This document shows, piece after piece, positions 36,305-46,829 of a stretch of 64,000 nt of DNA. Position numbers and translations under genes: made by a program. Each line of letters opens with the position of its first letter. Within the stretch, counting starts at the first letter, position 1. The stretch spans positions 455,424-519,423 of the forward strand of contig BGZK01000282.1 in the NCBI GenBank assembly GCA_005406025.1, read 5' to 3'. Origin of the DNA: Eumeta japonica. Lineage: Eukaryota > Arthropoda > Insecta > Lepidoptera > Psychidae. The notes under the pieces are model-generated. The model had not been told where the DNA came from. It worked only from the letters and a program-made list of their open reading frames with translations, and did no database searches.

Positions 36305-37293
36305 AGGCCTTTTCATCAGAAGACGAGCGCATGCGTAGCCGCCATGCTGAAATGGCGGGAATTCAAAAGATTCGTACAGTTTTAATGAACAATGGCTGGA
36401 AAAGGAATACTGTCACCACAATCAAATAAATTATTGGAAGAAACCGTCGATGGTGCTTCACTTATTTATGATTCAATTGAAGCTCATAATTGTGAGCAAT
36501 TAAAAAGATGGTTAAAATGTCATGGACGTTCACAAAAAGTGAAAAAAAATGAGCTGATGGAGAGGTTAGGTATCAATATTTGCTTATTATTTATATATAA
36601 AAAAAAGTAATATTAACAATTTTATCTTTATCAATAACATTAAGTCATTTGTAGTACTGAAAAAGCAGTTTTTTTAACATGAATGTGAATCATAAAAATA
36701 TAATTATTAATACAAGTCTTTAATATTTTGAGATTACATATGGATTATTTATAAGAAAAATGTAAATAAGATATTGAATATTTTTTGTATTTTTATTACA
36801 AATAAAATCTTAATGATAAAAATTTATTAAATCTGCAGAGTCAAAAATGCAATTAGGAATAATGTACCTGTAGATCAAACAGTAGATAATGGACATTTCG
36901 CATTTTGCACATGATTTGATGTGTAATTTACTTGAGGATTTTATTATTTTCTTACGATATTCCAGACTTTGGAAAATTTATAAAATAATATGTATTGTCT
37001 TTGAATGATTTTAGCCGTGTATCACTTTTACATACTCATAACAACACCGTTTTGTTGTTCCTTTTCATTACAGTCAACATAATTAAAATGAAATGTATTT
37101 TTTTTTTCTCAATTATATGAGTTATTATTTTCTTTTCTTTCAATTTTTTACAGTGATAATGCTTCAACAAAAATTGTTTTATTTTTATTTTTCATGTACG
37201 GGCACTTTATCGTGGTTGCTTATCAAAAACTGTACGAAAAAGATGGCTGATGCTAACGCATGCGCACAAAAAAATTTCGAGATGAAAAGGCCT
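36305..37293 (+). mobile_element. 989 bp inverted-repeat element carrying a SAP-like exon
   Basis: Ends are exact inverted repeats GGCCTTTTCATC (from 36306) and its complement (ending 37292), flanked by TA on both sides, consistent with a TA target duplication. A second shared motif, gcgcatgcgt, lies inside each end (near 36328 and 37258), giving an imperfect terminal repeat of about 40-50 bp. The inside holds the SAP-like exon at 36392-36564 near the left end and otherwise AT-rich sequence. It is probably an internally deleted DNA transposon whose parent encodes a SAP-containing protein. The superfamily is not assigned. Confidence 0.65.
36392..36564 (+). CDS. N-terminal exon with SAP-like domain
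   Basis: Open frame starting MAGKGILSPQSNK with a favourable start context (aacaATGg). About residues 26-58 read DSIEAHNCEQLKRWLKCHG followed by RSQKVKKNELMER, which fits the SAP motif, a 35-residue helix-extended loop-helix DNA-binding unit (...L..WL...G....GKK.EL..R). The frame reaches a possible donor (gag ag|gttagg) at 36565 and stops soon after, so the rest of the gene would be in later exons that are absent here. SAP domains occur in several eukaryotic transposon proteins, and the position just inside a terminal inverted repeat supports a transposon origin. I cannot name the protein. Confidence 0.5.
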
Positions 37294-37695
37294 ATAACGT
37301 CGCATACGAAAATTATTAATACTGTGAGCTCAAACGTGAAAGTACAAGAATGTCCTGATGTAAATCTTTATCATATTACACTAGTGTAATATGATCTGTA
37401 TACAAAAATAATTAATGTCGTGAACTCGATGTAAAATGTAAATGACGTAGATATTTATAAGCTCACACAAATGAAGTAACATAGAGTATTAAAAATATTA
37501 TATTAATGTAATAACAATGTGTATAAGTATTATTAATTTCGTGTATTTAATCGTGAAAATACAAAAACGTCAAGATTTAATAATTTTATGTACAGAATCT
37601 TTAATAGTTTACGCTCGAGAGTATATCAGATACAATTTGAATATCTTGATTTCGATTTGAATATCTATAATGATGTCAGGACTGATCACATGTTT

Positions 37696-38531
37696 TTAAT
37701 CAAACAGGTGATAGAGTTGGACAAGAACGATCAGGTAAGTGGTGCCGAGGCTCAGTATGCCTGCAGGCAGAGACACGTCGACGGGAATCAAGCGCCAGAC
37801 GCGAAGCTTGAAAGGACGCAGTTCTAGGAATTTCAGGAAATTCTCAATGGCGGATATCTCTGCGGGATCTGAAATATAAATAACGTACTTAATTCGTAAA
37901 AGTGAAAGCACAGAAGAAGCGAGAGATGTATCGAAATAAAGATGAAATTGAGCTATTTAGATTTATATTTTAGATAATAAATAAAAACAAATACAAATGA
38001 CATTGGTAAATATTTAAATATTAACCATTGGAGAGATAAAGGCGAGTGATCAACGTGGATTTCATGTGGTCCACTCGTGATTCGATCATGGAAGCAATTA
38101 TACCCGGTAGACTGGTTAGTAAAGCCGCCTGGGTCACTTCAAAGAAAGACATTGTCACTAAAGTCATAGATTCCTGAAAAAATAAATGAGAAGTTACATT
38201 CACTTACTGTTAAGGTGATGATGAAGTATGAAATAGGATAAAAATATCCTTCTCTTTAGTCAGATGAAAACAGTCACTACTTGCAGCATAACGGCATGGA
38301 GGTTGATTAAACATGAGTATCTTTATCATTTACCGTAGCTATATTATGTGTAATATAAAATAAATAAATTAAAAGAGAAAAAATAAAGAGATAAGCGACA
38401 ATGACAAGACACAACCTTCTTCTTTTAGGAATTAGAATTGTGACGCTACTCACCGAATGATCTATCCAAACTAAGGTGTTGTACATCCAACACAGTAACT
38501 TGGGAAAACCACACAGAAGATTTATTGCAAT
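37696..38531 (-). pseudogene. Gustatory receptor GrD, exons 2-4, exon 1 missing
   Basis: Minus-strand Gr fragment. Exon 2 is 38531-38454, 78 bp (IAINLLCGFPKLLCWMYNTL). Exon 3 is 38173-38026, exactly 148 bp (ALLTSLPGIIASMIESRVDH). Exon 4 is 37868-37696 (FLKFLELRPFKLRVWRLIPV, TTYLIVLVQLYHLFD). Donors, acceptors and phases are sound and all three exons are open. The signature is TYLIVLVQL, with Leu for the usual Phe. No first exon was found in the next 2 kb upstream. The duplicated block at 40600-41200 lies where exon 1 would be expected and shows a gap at that exact place. Either exon 1 was deleted or it lies far away. The other exons look under constraint, so loss may be recent, or the three exons may splice to a distant first exon. 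Confidence 0.75.
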
Positions 38532-38780
38532 CTGGAATTTTGTTAAAATAAGTTAATTTAATAGTAATATTATTCTATAAGGCTGAGATCATTTATGATA
38601 TTGATATAGGTAAGTTTATGAAACGTTCAGATAGACCATATGCGGGATGTATGTATAAACCCGATATACCTACACATTTAATTAATATTAGTCTAATAAT
38701 ACTTAACCAAATCACATAAATGTAACAAAAATAAATAATCAAATTTGAATAATTTTTCACGAGTTATTAATAATATGTTC

Positions 38781-38871
38781 ATAAGGCACATTCAGAACGG
38801 TTAATTATAAATGTAGTCAAGGACAGGCATTCCGAAGATGAGGACGACGATTATGCGGATCCAGATTAAAT
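38781..38871 (+). other. Short acidic open-frame tail, unidentified
   Basis: Plus-strand frame KAHSERLIINVVKDRHS, then EDEDDDYADPD and a stop. The run of acidic residues before a stop looks like a protein C-terminus, perhaps of a transposase, but there is no supporting sequence upstream. Confidence 0.3.
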
Positions 38872-38879
38872 TGTAATTA

Positions 38880-40595
38880 ATTAATATTAGTCTATTTCAG
38901 TTTCGTAAGCTATTAATTGTGTTCTTAAATTATTAGTTGTTTTATTCATATTTATCAAGACATAATGGGTGCTTTTGGACATTACATACATTTTTTTCAC
39001 TTTACGCTTAAAGAGGATCAATAAAAAAGTGATAATATCAGTATCAGCGCTATAAGGCCTTCAAGAGCAGGTTTAATGACGTGCGTTTTATGACTCCATG
39101 CACGACAAGCGTTAGGACAGTATTAGCTAGTTTGGGCTATGGATGTAGGACATGCAGGAATAGAAAAGTTGACGCTAAACAGACAGGGCAAAATAATGAA
39201 AGTATACTACTGTAGAAAAAATAGCTGCTGTTAACTTCGTATTCACTAGTAGTACTCTGACGCGACTACATTTGAATCAAAATAGTACCTACTATTTCTT
39301 ATCAATTTAAAAAGGGTCAATACATATTAATTTTTGGTTTTGGAATTTTTGCTTGTGTCAGGGGCTTATTAATTTTTTAATTTAACTTTTAATTGAGGCA
39401 GTTTTTTGAAGTAAAACTTTTTTATCGACATATTAGAGAAATTTTCGTCGTCACGTTTTTCTGTTATACGCCTTGTTTACTTCTAAAACTTAGTAATATT
39501 TAAATAATAAAGTGATAGGCAAAAAAATAAAAGGACTTATTCTAATTTCAGTGGATTTCTAACAAAAGTAAGTAATTGTGTCTTTTTTCTAATACATTCA
39601 TCACGTAGGCCTGATTATGGTATTTATTTTTTTAGGTTATTTCAAGTTAACCTCAGTTTTTGATTATAAGTAATGGTAAATGTATGTAATTTCATTAAAA
39701 CTAGCAATGATTAATTAATACGACTGTTAATCTACTAAACATCATTGATGTTTACTAGATTAACAGTCGTATACAAGTAATTGCTTGTAATAATAAAATA
39801 ATAATTATTTAAAAACAAACTGCACACAGTTAGAAAATGAAAATATAGAGATGTACATTTTTTTTTTCTTTTTTTATAATTTATAGAGTTTATCTATAAA
39901 AACAGTCCACAAACATCAATAGCAACATCCGACACTAAAATTGATGGAGTTTTTACTAGGTCACTAAATTTCGTGGAATGTAAACCACATATTACATATT
40001 ACACATTTAGTTACCATAAGCCATTAATTACAAAAATATACAATAACGATAACAATGATAATAATAATTCTGTCATAATTAATTAAATACTATAATAATC
40101 CTAGTAGCAATATTAAGATGAAATAATTATATTATTTGTATGCATGTCTATGATAATAAAATAGCATTAATTTAATACAAAATGATTCTTTTTGCTCAGA
40201 CTTTATCCAATTTAGCTTTATTTAATCAATTTATGTAAAGTTGTAAATATTGGAACATTTTGGGCGTAGTCACCACAACAGCTAAAGATCGTTATGATGA
40301 CTACGCCCGGAATCGACATCTTCACATGCTTTTCGAAACACGGAGTGAGTAGTTTAATTTGACTTAAGTTACGCATCGCATACATCGGGTAGTTCGCTCG
40401 CTGTCAGCATGTGAACTTGGTACCTTGTCTCGATAACTAGTTCGAAGGAAAACTTTTTGACAACTCATTCTATACATTTTAGTTGGAGAATACCAAAATT
40501 AACGAAAAGTCCTTTGAAAAATATGAATCAACATTCAATATCGATGACCTGATAATGGCATTTGTTGTATCTCGACACTTTTTATTAATTTGGGT
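38880..40595. other. No gene seen upstream of GrD
   Basis: AT-rich. Includes the palindrome at 39719-39771 and a short inverted pair 'gggcgtagtca' and its complement near 40263-40309. No Gr exon 1 is detectable on the minus strand. Confidence 0.5.
39719..39771. repeat. 53 bp near-perfect palindrome
   Basis: The arms 39719-39744 and 39746-39771 are reverse complements with one mismatch and a single central base. Confidence 0.93.
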
Positions 40596-40599
40596 TCCC

Positions 40600-40800
40600 A
40601 AACAAGTAAATAAGTGATAGCAAACGGTATTTGCATTGATGATTTCACCACCCTAAAATTTTTGAGTAATTGTTACTGCGAATAAGATTGAGCATTTCGT
40701 GAACTACATTTATTTTGTTTCGCTATGTTTGATTTGTTTTTTATACAAAGTAGCATTTCAAATATCCATCCTCTCTGTACCTATTATTACCTGTATTATA

Positions 40801-40846
<46 letters not shown>

Positions 40847-41190
40847 ACTTAAAAATAAAACTGCAGTGTTCCTCACTGTGTTGAATGTGTCTTTCTGTGA
40901 GCGACTGTCCGAATACAAGTTGGTAAATTAATCTAAGTGCTTAAGCACTGTACAGTTTTTCCATAAATTACGTTATCGAACAAGTACAATTGTGGAAGAC
41001 ATTGATGAAATAATATTTTAGTGGAATCTTGATAAGAAATATTCACACTTAATTCATTATATTAACATTCAAAACTATTAATTATTCATTGACTTATGGT
41101 GAGTTAAATTTTTTGTGTTTTTGTTTTTGACTACAATAGCTTTTGTATAAGTACCAAATTTGCCTTTAACCACTGATGAATAGATCAAGG
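40600..41190. repeat. Duplicated block, joined form (upstream of GrD)
   Basis: 40600-40795 matches 1985-2210, and 40861-41150 matches 4180-4480. Here the two halves are separated only by a (TA)n tract (40803-40844), where the GrA locus has about 2 kb including Gr exon 1. Confidence 0.75.
40803..40844. repeat. (TA)n microsatellite at the junction
   Basis: 21 TA units lying exactly between the two halves of the duplicated block. The open frames over it (repeated Ile-Tyr) are artefacts. Confidence 0.95.
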
Positions 41191-41199
41191 AGTTTTTAA

Positions 41200-42845
41200 T
41201 TCAAGTTCGTTGAAAACCATCCGCTTCTTGCCCAAGAGAGAATGTTAAGATGATTCGAAACGATTACATTAAGCTAACGTGTCGAAAGGCGGCGCTGTTT
41301 GGCTGTATTACAGAAAACTATTAAATTTTGTGGCATATGCTGATTTGTGGTCAGAGAAACTCAGTTTTAGGAAAAAAAATCTTTTAATGTGACGCATAAG
41401 AGTATAGTTCTTTCAAAAATTTTGTAATAACTAAAATAATACGGTAAAATTTTGCTTGCCTGTCAGATATTTTGGTTTTGTGCTATTAAACACAAATATA
41501 TACATGTGATTACACATGATTACTACAATTAGCGGATTTTTTGGAAAGGAGTGGCTTCACAAATAGTCCACGCTCTTTTAGGTTAGTACAGATTCGTTGA
41601 AATAAATATTTCACCAGGGTGCATAGCCAACCGCCCAAAAATTTTCGAGTGACAATGAAATTTTCGTCTTTACCGCCATTTCATATTTTAGGGTCATTAT
41701 ACCGGTTTTATAGAAAAAAAATTGTCTATAGCTAATACATGTCTTAAATGAATCGATAAATATCTTATTGATCAAAATTCATCCAGCCTTCTGTATGTTT
41801 TGAGAGTTTTAAATATTCTACATATTGTATACCCAGATACGTGGGAAAAACATAATTCTGTTTTTGTAAGCGAGTCGCCAAAGTGCCTGTTACTAATTTC
41901 AGTGTATGACTATTTTTCACTTCAAAATGCTTCTAAGCATTTAAGGCTAACATACGATTTGTATGTTTTATTTTACTTTATTCTATTTGTATGATAATAA
42001 ATATATGCTTATAATCGTCTTTTAAGATCCTTCATTTTGATACCCCCTTCATTTTTTTCCAAAAAGGAAAAATATAAAGACACCTCACTTGATGTCAAAA
42101 ATCCATCAGCTTAATTTTTTATAATTTTTGTACACCCTGTGAAATTCGTGTCATCAAAACAACTACAACGCTTATCGAAATCGCTTTATGAATTTAGTAG
42201 TTACAAGGAAACATAAGAACGGACATACCTAAACACATAAACCTCCTTTTGAGGTTTTCTCGTAGTCGGGTAAAATCTTAATTATTTAGTAGGGTCGAAA
42301 ATTTGTCAGGACATTTCGAACCGTATATTATAAATTTATATGAAATATAACTAAGGCATGCTGAGATTAAGGCTAGATAATATTTATACCTACGAAAAAT
42401 ATTTGTAAAATAATTCAACGTAATAATAAATAATAAACGAAATTCGTTTACTCGTATCATTAAGTTAGTGATTGAGAAATAAGTTATATTTGTATAAATA
42501 CATACCAAATAGTTACTTTTATTATTCACTACTTTAAAAACAGATAAACAGACAGATAAAAGTGAAGCTTATAGAATCACTTTCTAATATGTCTTCAAAT
42601 AGATATTCGAACTTCGAACTCGGGACAGAATCTTGTTCAGTTATCAGATATATGAAATCCGAAAAGCAGGTAAAATTTTGCCAATAGGCTCATCAATTAT
42701 AAACTATTGAGAGGCATTGTTGCGTATTATGAAAAGTAGATCATTCATTATTATTAAACATGACTAACACAAGCGTATAACCCAGCTTATCCGTAAGCAA
42801 ATTACTTTGAAAAAGCTCAACCCCAAGGTAAATTCTTTGGGGGTA
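41200..42845. other. No gene seen
   Basis: AT-rich sequence with repeat-like parts near 41510-41700. No open frame resembles a known family. Confidence 0.45.
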
Positions 42846-42849
42846 GGCT

Positions 42850-43095
42850 AACCTTGATAGTTTGGTGGTCTAGTGAGAATCACGATTCATTGATAACAGC
42901 TGATTCATATGAATTCAGTACCTTCACGACGAAAATGTTAGAAAAGTGTCCTGAAATCATCTGCCATTCACCATACTCACTGGATTTAGCTCCAGTCAGC
43001 CTTCACTTTTTTATGCAATTTTGTCTTTCTGTAAAAAGAAAGATTTTTTTTCAAGCAAGTAATGAAACTGTTTACAAAGGCGTTGTTCTGTAATG
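42850..43095 (+). mobile_element. Mariner fragment, C-terminal part
   Basis: The frame reads TLIVWWSSENHDSLITADSY and then, after an internal deletion, IICHSPYSLDLAPVSLHFF, where the family has YSPDLAPSD with the last catalytic Asp. The Asp is Ser here. It ends SVKRKIFFQASNETVYKG. No terminal repeats were found. Confidence 0.7.
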
Positions 43096-43579
43096 TTTAA
43101 GATATAAAGAAGTATAAATTATTTACATATAAATACTTAAATAAAAAATAAATAAAAGTTTGTCATTCTAAAAAAAACATTTTAATTGTAATTCAAATTG
43201 AATAGCAGTTTTATGAAGAAAAATATACAATAAAAAACTACACTAGATAAGGTTTTGGCTTTGGGCACGATTAAGAGATGGAATGTTTGGATACAATTTC
43301 AATGCTTTTGCAAAACCGCGATGTTGGGATTAACATGTTGCCTCATTCCGATAAATTAAAAATAATTGTATTGTTATTATTAATTATTTCAAATGTGTAG
43401 TTTGTTATTATTGTAATCTTGTACAAGCTGTTCTTTTACATATTATAATAAGTTCATGACACCCAATAAGTTATCATTAACTTGAACCTTTTTTTAAACA
43501 AAATCACGCCTATTTTCCACAATGGTAGACAGAGGTAACAAATGTTCATGTGGTACGATATTTGCAAATTTCTATTGCT

Positions 43580-44345
43580 TCATTGACATCTGTCAATCGT
43601 TCTATAAAAGCTTGTCGTGTTTAAGGAGTCTAAAATTTTGCCCTTTCTCAACTTGATACCAATCTGATAGGTGTAAGAATCTATAGAGCGACTCTTGCCC
43701 ACCCTCCCATTACATAAATTCACTCTAAAGATTTGTTTATTCATTCTACTTTTATTTGAACTTCCCAGATTGCTAAACCAGTGATCAGTATAACACAAAT
43801 TTTTCAACTCTAGTCAACATATCTTCTTCAAACCGCACCATTTGCCGGTATCACTATTCCTGTCTTTGAAAGAAATTCCACACATACTACGCAGACATAT
43901 AGCATCTTCAGTGTATTGATTATACTTTTGTATTTCTTCTGCCATATCAAATTTTCTTTATTGTATACAAAGTTAGGGGCTAGGGCTCTTTTTACGGACA
44001 TCCAAATGCGATTGTCGCAAGACATTTCAATTACAATTCTACTGCGCAATTAAGGCATCATTAATTTTGTTTTTTTAATTCTCTCTTCTTTCATGTATAT
44101 TGTCATTAGTGAACAGACTACCCAAGTAAACCAACTCTCCCACTCGTTTGACTCTGTTACTGCTTGTACCCACATATATCGCATCCAGTCATGCTTTTGC
44201 TTCTTTTAAACAGCATCGTCTTGTCTTGTTGATATTTATACTCACATACTTTTTTCTCATTTCATTTAAGTTTCTATCGCGTGCAACTTGCTCGCCGACG
44301 GTGCAAGGATTACTTGGTCATCGGTGTAGAAAAGGCATTTGACAG
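43580..44345 (-). mobile_element. RTE-type LINE 3' half, copy 2
   Basis: Better preserved partner of 15510-16330. From right to left on the minus strand: DELPVKCLFYTDDQVILAPS (about 44355-44290, catalytic block with YTDD), then a gap, then WQKKYKSIINTLKMLYVCVV at about 43945-43886, a diverged GIVIPANG region, MNKQIFRVNLCNGRVGKSRS and finally LRKGKILDSLNTT near 43630. The order matches the post-RT domain and C-terminus of lepidopteran RTE proteins. Stops and frameshifts throughout. Confidence 0.8.
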
Positions 44346-46130
44346 GGAGCTCATCCATACATACTCTATCAAAGCATACATGTAGCAATCTATGAATAGG
44401 CAGAATAGCCACGGTGGCATTGTAAATCCCTTAAATCCCATTTACTATACAACGATTTTTAAGTTTTCTACTATTTTTAGCTATTTCTTGTACCAAAGTT
44501 ATAATGAAAAACAACAGCAAGTGATAACAATTTTATTAAAGACATTTACAAATCAAAATCGATTTCAAAATCCACACGTGTTACCTAACAATGTTTAACA
44601 TTTTGTCAAAAGTGAAATAAATCATAAACAGTTAGTTTATTTTGAGTAATAGAATGACAATTAAATCAATAAATTCCATACAATAATTCTTTTAAAAATA
44701 ATTTGTTTGTATTTTCATCTTTCATTAACATACATCCATATTTATTGCTAATTTTAATAAAAGTCTTTAAATTAAGATAATGTTTTACAACATAAATCTA
44801 AGTTCAGAATACACTGGATATGATTAAATAGGTTCTATGTATTCTGTGCAAAAAACCAGCATTCCTGATCATTAACTGAAAAAAATGCGTTACGACAGAG
44901 TAGCTCGTCCAGTGTTTAAACAATAGGTTATCTAATAACATCTACTTATAGCATGTTAAAATGAACAAGCATACAAAATATATCTTCCGACTGCTTGTTT
45001 TCAAATATAACGACTGGTTACTAGTGAAAAAGACCGTGCACGTCATGACGAAATCTGTACAAAACTGTGCGACGAAGTTTTTAGTAATTACTTAATGAGA
45101 TGTGTTTAATCTTAACTATATAAAAACGCGTGACATTAAAATTTAACATCGCTAACATTAATAAACAATACAAAGTTTTGCCTTTTCAATGATTTCCTTT
45201 CAGTGCTTTACCTTACATATTAAGTTTTAGTTTGAGAAGCAGCTTGCACTTTTCGATGTACACTGTACATGAATACTTATGAAATTTATAACGAATGAAT
45301 ACAATGTTTATGGAGTCAAAGACATATAGATATAGATTCTTAAGCGATTAGGTGTTATCTCGTTGGTTTGACTACTGAGAGATTTACACTTCACCCTACA
45401 TCATTTTTATTGTTGTTTTTTTTACATCGCAACATGTAGCTAGTATGTTAATGCAAAAGCAGATGATCAGTAACATTCATCATTGGAAGTCACTAAAATA
45501 ATTATAAAAAGTTTGTATTTAATATTATGTAATTTCGATTAATTAAATTTATATCATTTTGTTTTCTTTTAAATTTTTTTTGATCGATTAATAAAATAAT
45601 TAATGTAATTTGATATAAATGATAATAGAAAAAAAAATGAATGAACACTATTTAACTAAAAAGAGTGATTCATTTTCACCCTATCCTCCTCATTTCCAAG
45701 CCATGATTCATCTTAAATTATAACATCTCCGAATGACGCCTAACAGCTGCCACCGACTTGTCATCTTTGATTAAGGCATTAAGCATTCAAAGCATTAAGG
45801 CTTTGAAGGCTTATCAATAGACACCTATTTTCATGAAACAAATTACAAAAGTACATCTATGAGAATTTGCAGAGCAAAAATATTTCAGAAGACATTATAT
45901 ATGTGGCTCATCTGTAAGTTCAAATGTTTCGAGTAACATATTTATGTTGGGTAGAAAGTGAAAATATATGTATGAATGCCAATTCGCATAAAAAGATTTG
46001 TAAAAAGTAAAAGGAAAAAGGAAAAATGCTGTATCTATTACACAAACAAACGTAATGGTTTTTAATAACTATTATAAGTCAAACAATCAGAACTATTAAA
46101 AAAAACTAGACAAAATAAATGATGTCTAAC
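43600..46130. repeat. Segmental duplication, copy 2 (3' flank of GrE)
   Basis: Collinear partner of 15510-17650, with length differences from indels. It ends at 'ttaaaaaaaactagacaaaataaatg', about 200 bp before GrE exon 4. The matching point in copy 1 is about 1.4 kb before GrB exon 4. Confidence 0.8.
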
Positions 46131-46327
46131 CATCTGTGTGTTGTGTCGGTCCATTTTCGTGCTGCAGCCAAATTGACCACAGCGTAGCTTTAACAGATTT
46201 TATAATTTATGAAAAATGGTATGTTTCTATAAAAATTATTTAATGAATATGTTCACTATAATGATACAAGTACTACTTGTCCAATAATGACATCGTTTTG
46301 AATAGCGAATGAGCTATTTTGTCCACC

Positions 46328-46816
46328 TTAAATTTTCTGGCCTTGATGTGAAAACTGCGCGAGCACGATGAGGTAGGTGGTGCACAGACTGAGCAGGCCG
46401 ACGGGCAGCGTCATGTCCACGGGGATGAGGCGGCAGATGCGCAGCGCGAACGGCCGGAGTTCAACAAATCGTAAAAACTTCTTAATACTAGCCGCTTCCG
46501 TGACTTCTAAAAAGAGTTTTTCGTCCATTTTACGAAACATGAGTAATATAAAAACTGTTTATTTTACAAGCATTTGAAGACTAATAAGGGTTGTTGTCGT
46601 TTTATCCACAATGAAAATAATTTGAATATAGAGGAAAAAAGAAAGCCTTATTTATCGATGTACTTTACCTCGGCAGAAGTATAACCGACTGGTCAAAGTC
46701 AGTTTAATGTGGTCCACTCGAGACTCGATCACGGCCGCGATCACACCGGGCAGGGTACTCAGAAGGGCAGCGTATAGACTTTCAAAGCAGGTCACAATCC
46801 TCAAGCCCAATAGTTC
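46328..46816 (-). pseudogene. Gustatory receptor GrE, exons 3-4 only
   Basis: Exon 3 is 46816-46669, exactly 148 bp (ELLGLRIVTCFESLYAALLS, TLPGVIAAVIESRVDHIKLT). Exon 4 is 46506-46328 (EVTEAASIKKFLRFVELRPF, TTYLIVLAQFSHQG) with the intact TY-x5-QF signature. Splice sites and phase 1 match the paralogs and both exons are open. No exon 2 or exon 1 is visible upstream to at least 48.9 kb, where dispersed repeats begin. Exon 4 is GC-rich and nearly identical to GrB exon 4 over its core, while exon 3 is more diverged. Either a truncated duplicate or a gene whose first exons lie beyond large insertions. Confidence 0.75.
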
Positions 46817-46829
46817 CTATAAAATCGAA

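Larger units (their letters stand above)
36195..37600. repeat. Degenerate minisatellite split by a TIR element
   Basis: Diverged tandem units of roughly 85-130 bp built on 'attaat.t.gtgaa..c.aa.gtgaaa.tacaa', 'gtcctgatgtaaat' and 'tttata.gctcacaca.' words. Units occur at 36215-36300, 37305-37385, 37405-37480 and 37525-37590. The 989 bp element at 36305-37293 interrupts the array. Confidence 0.6.
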
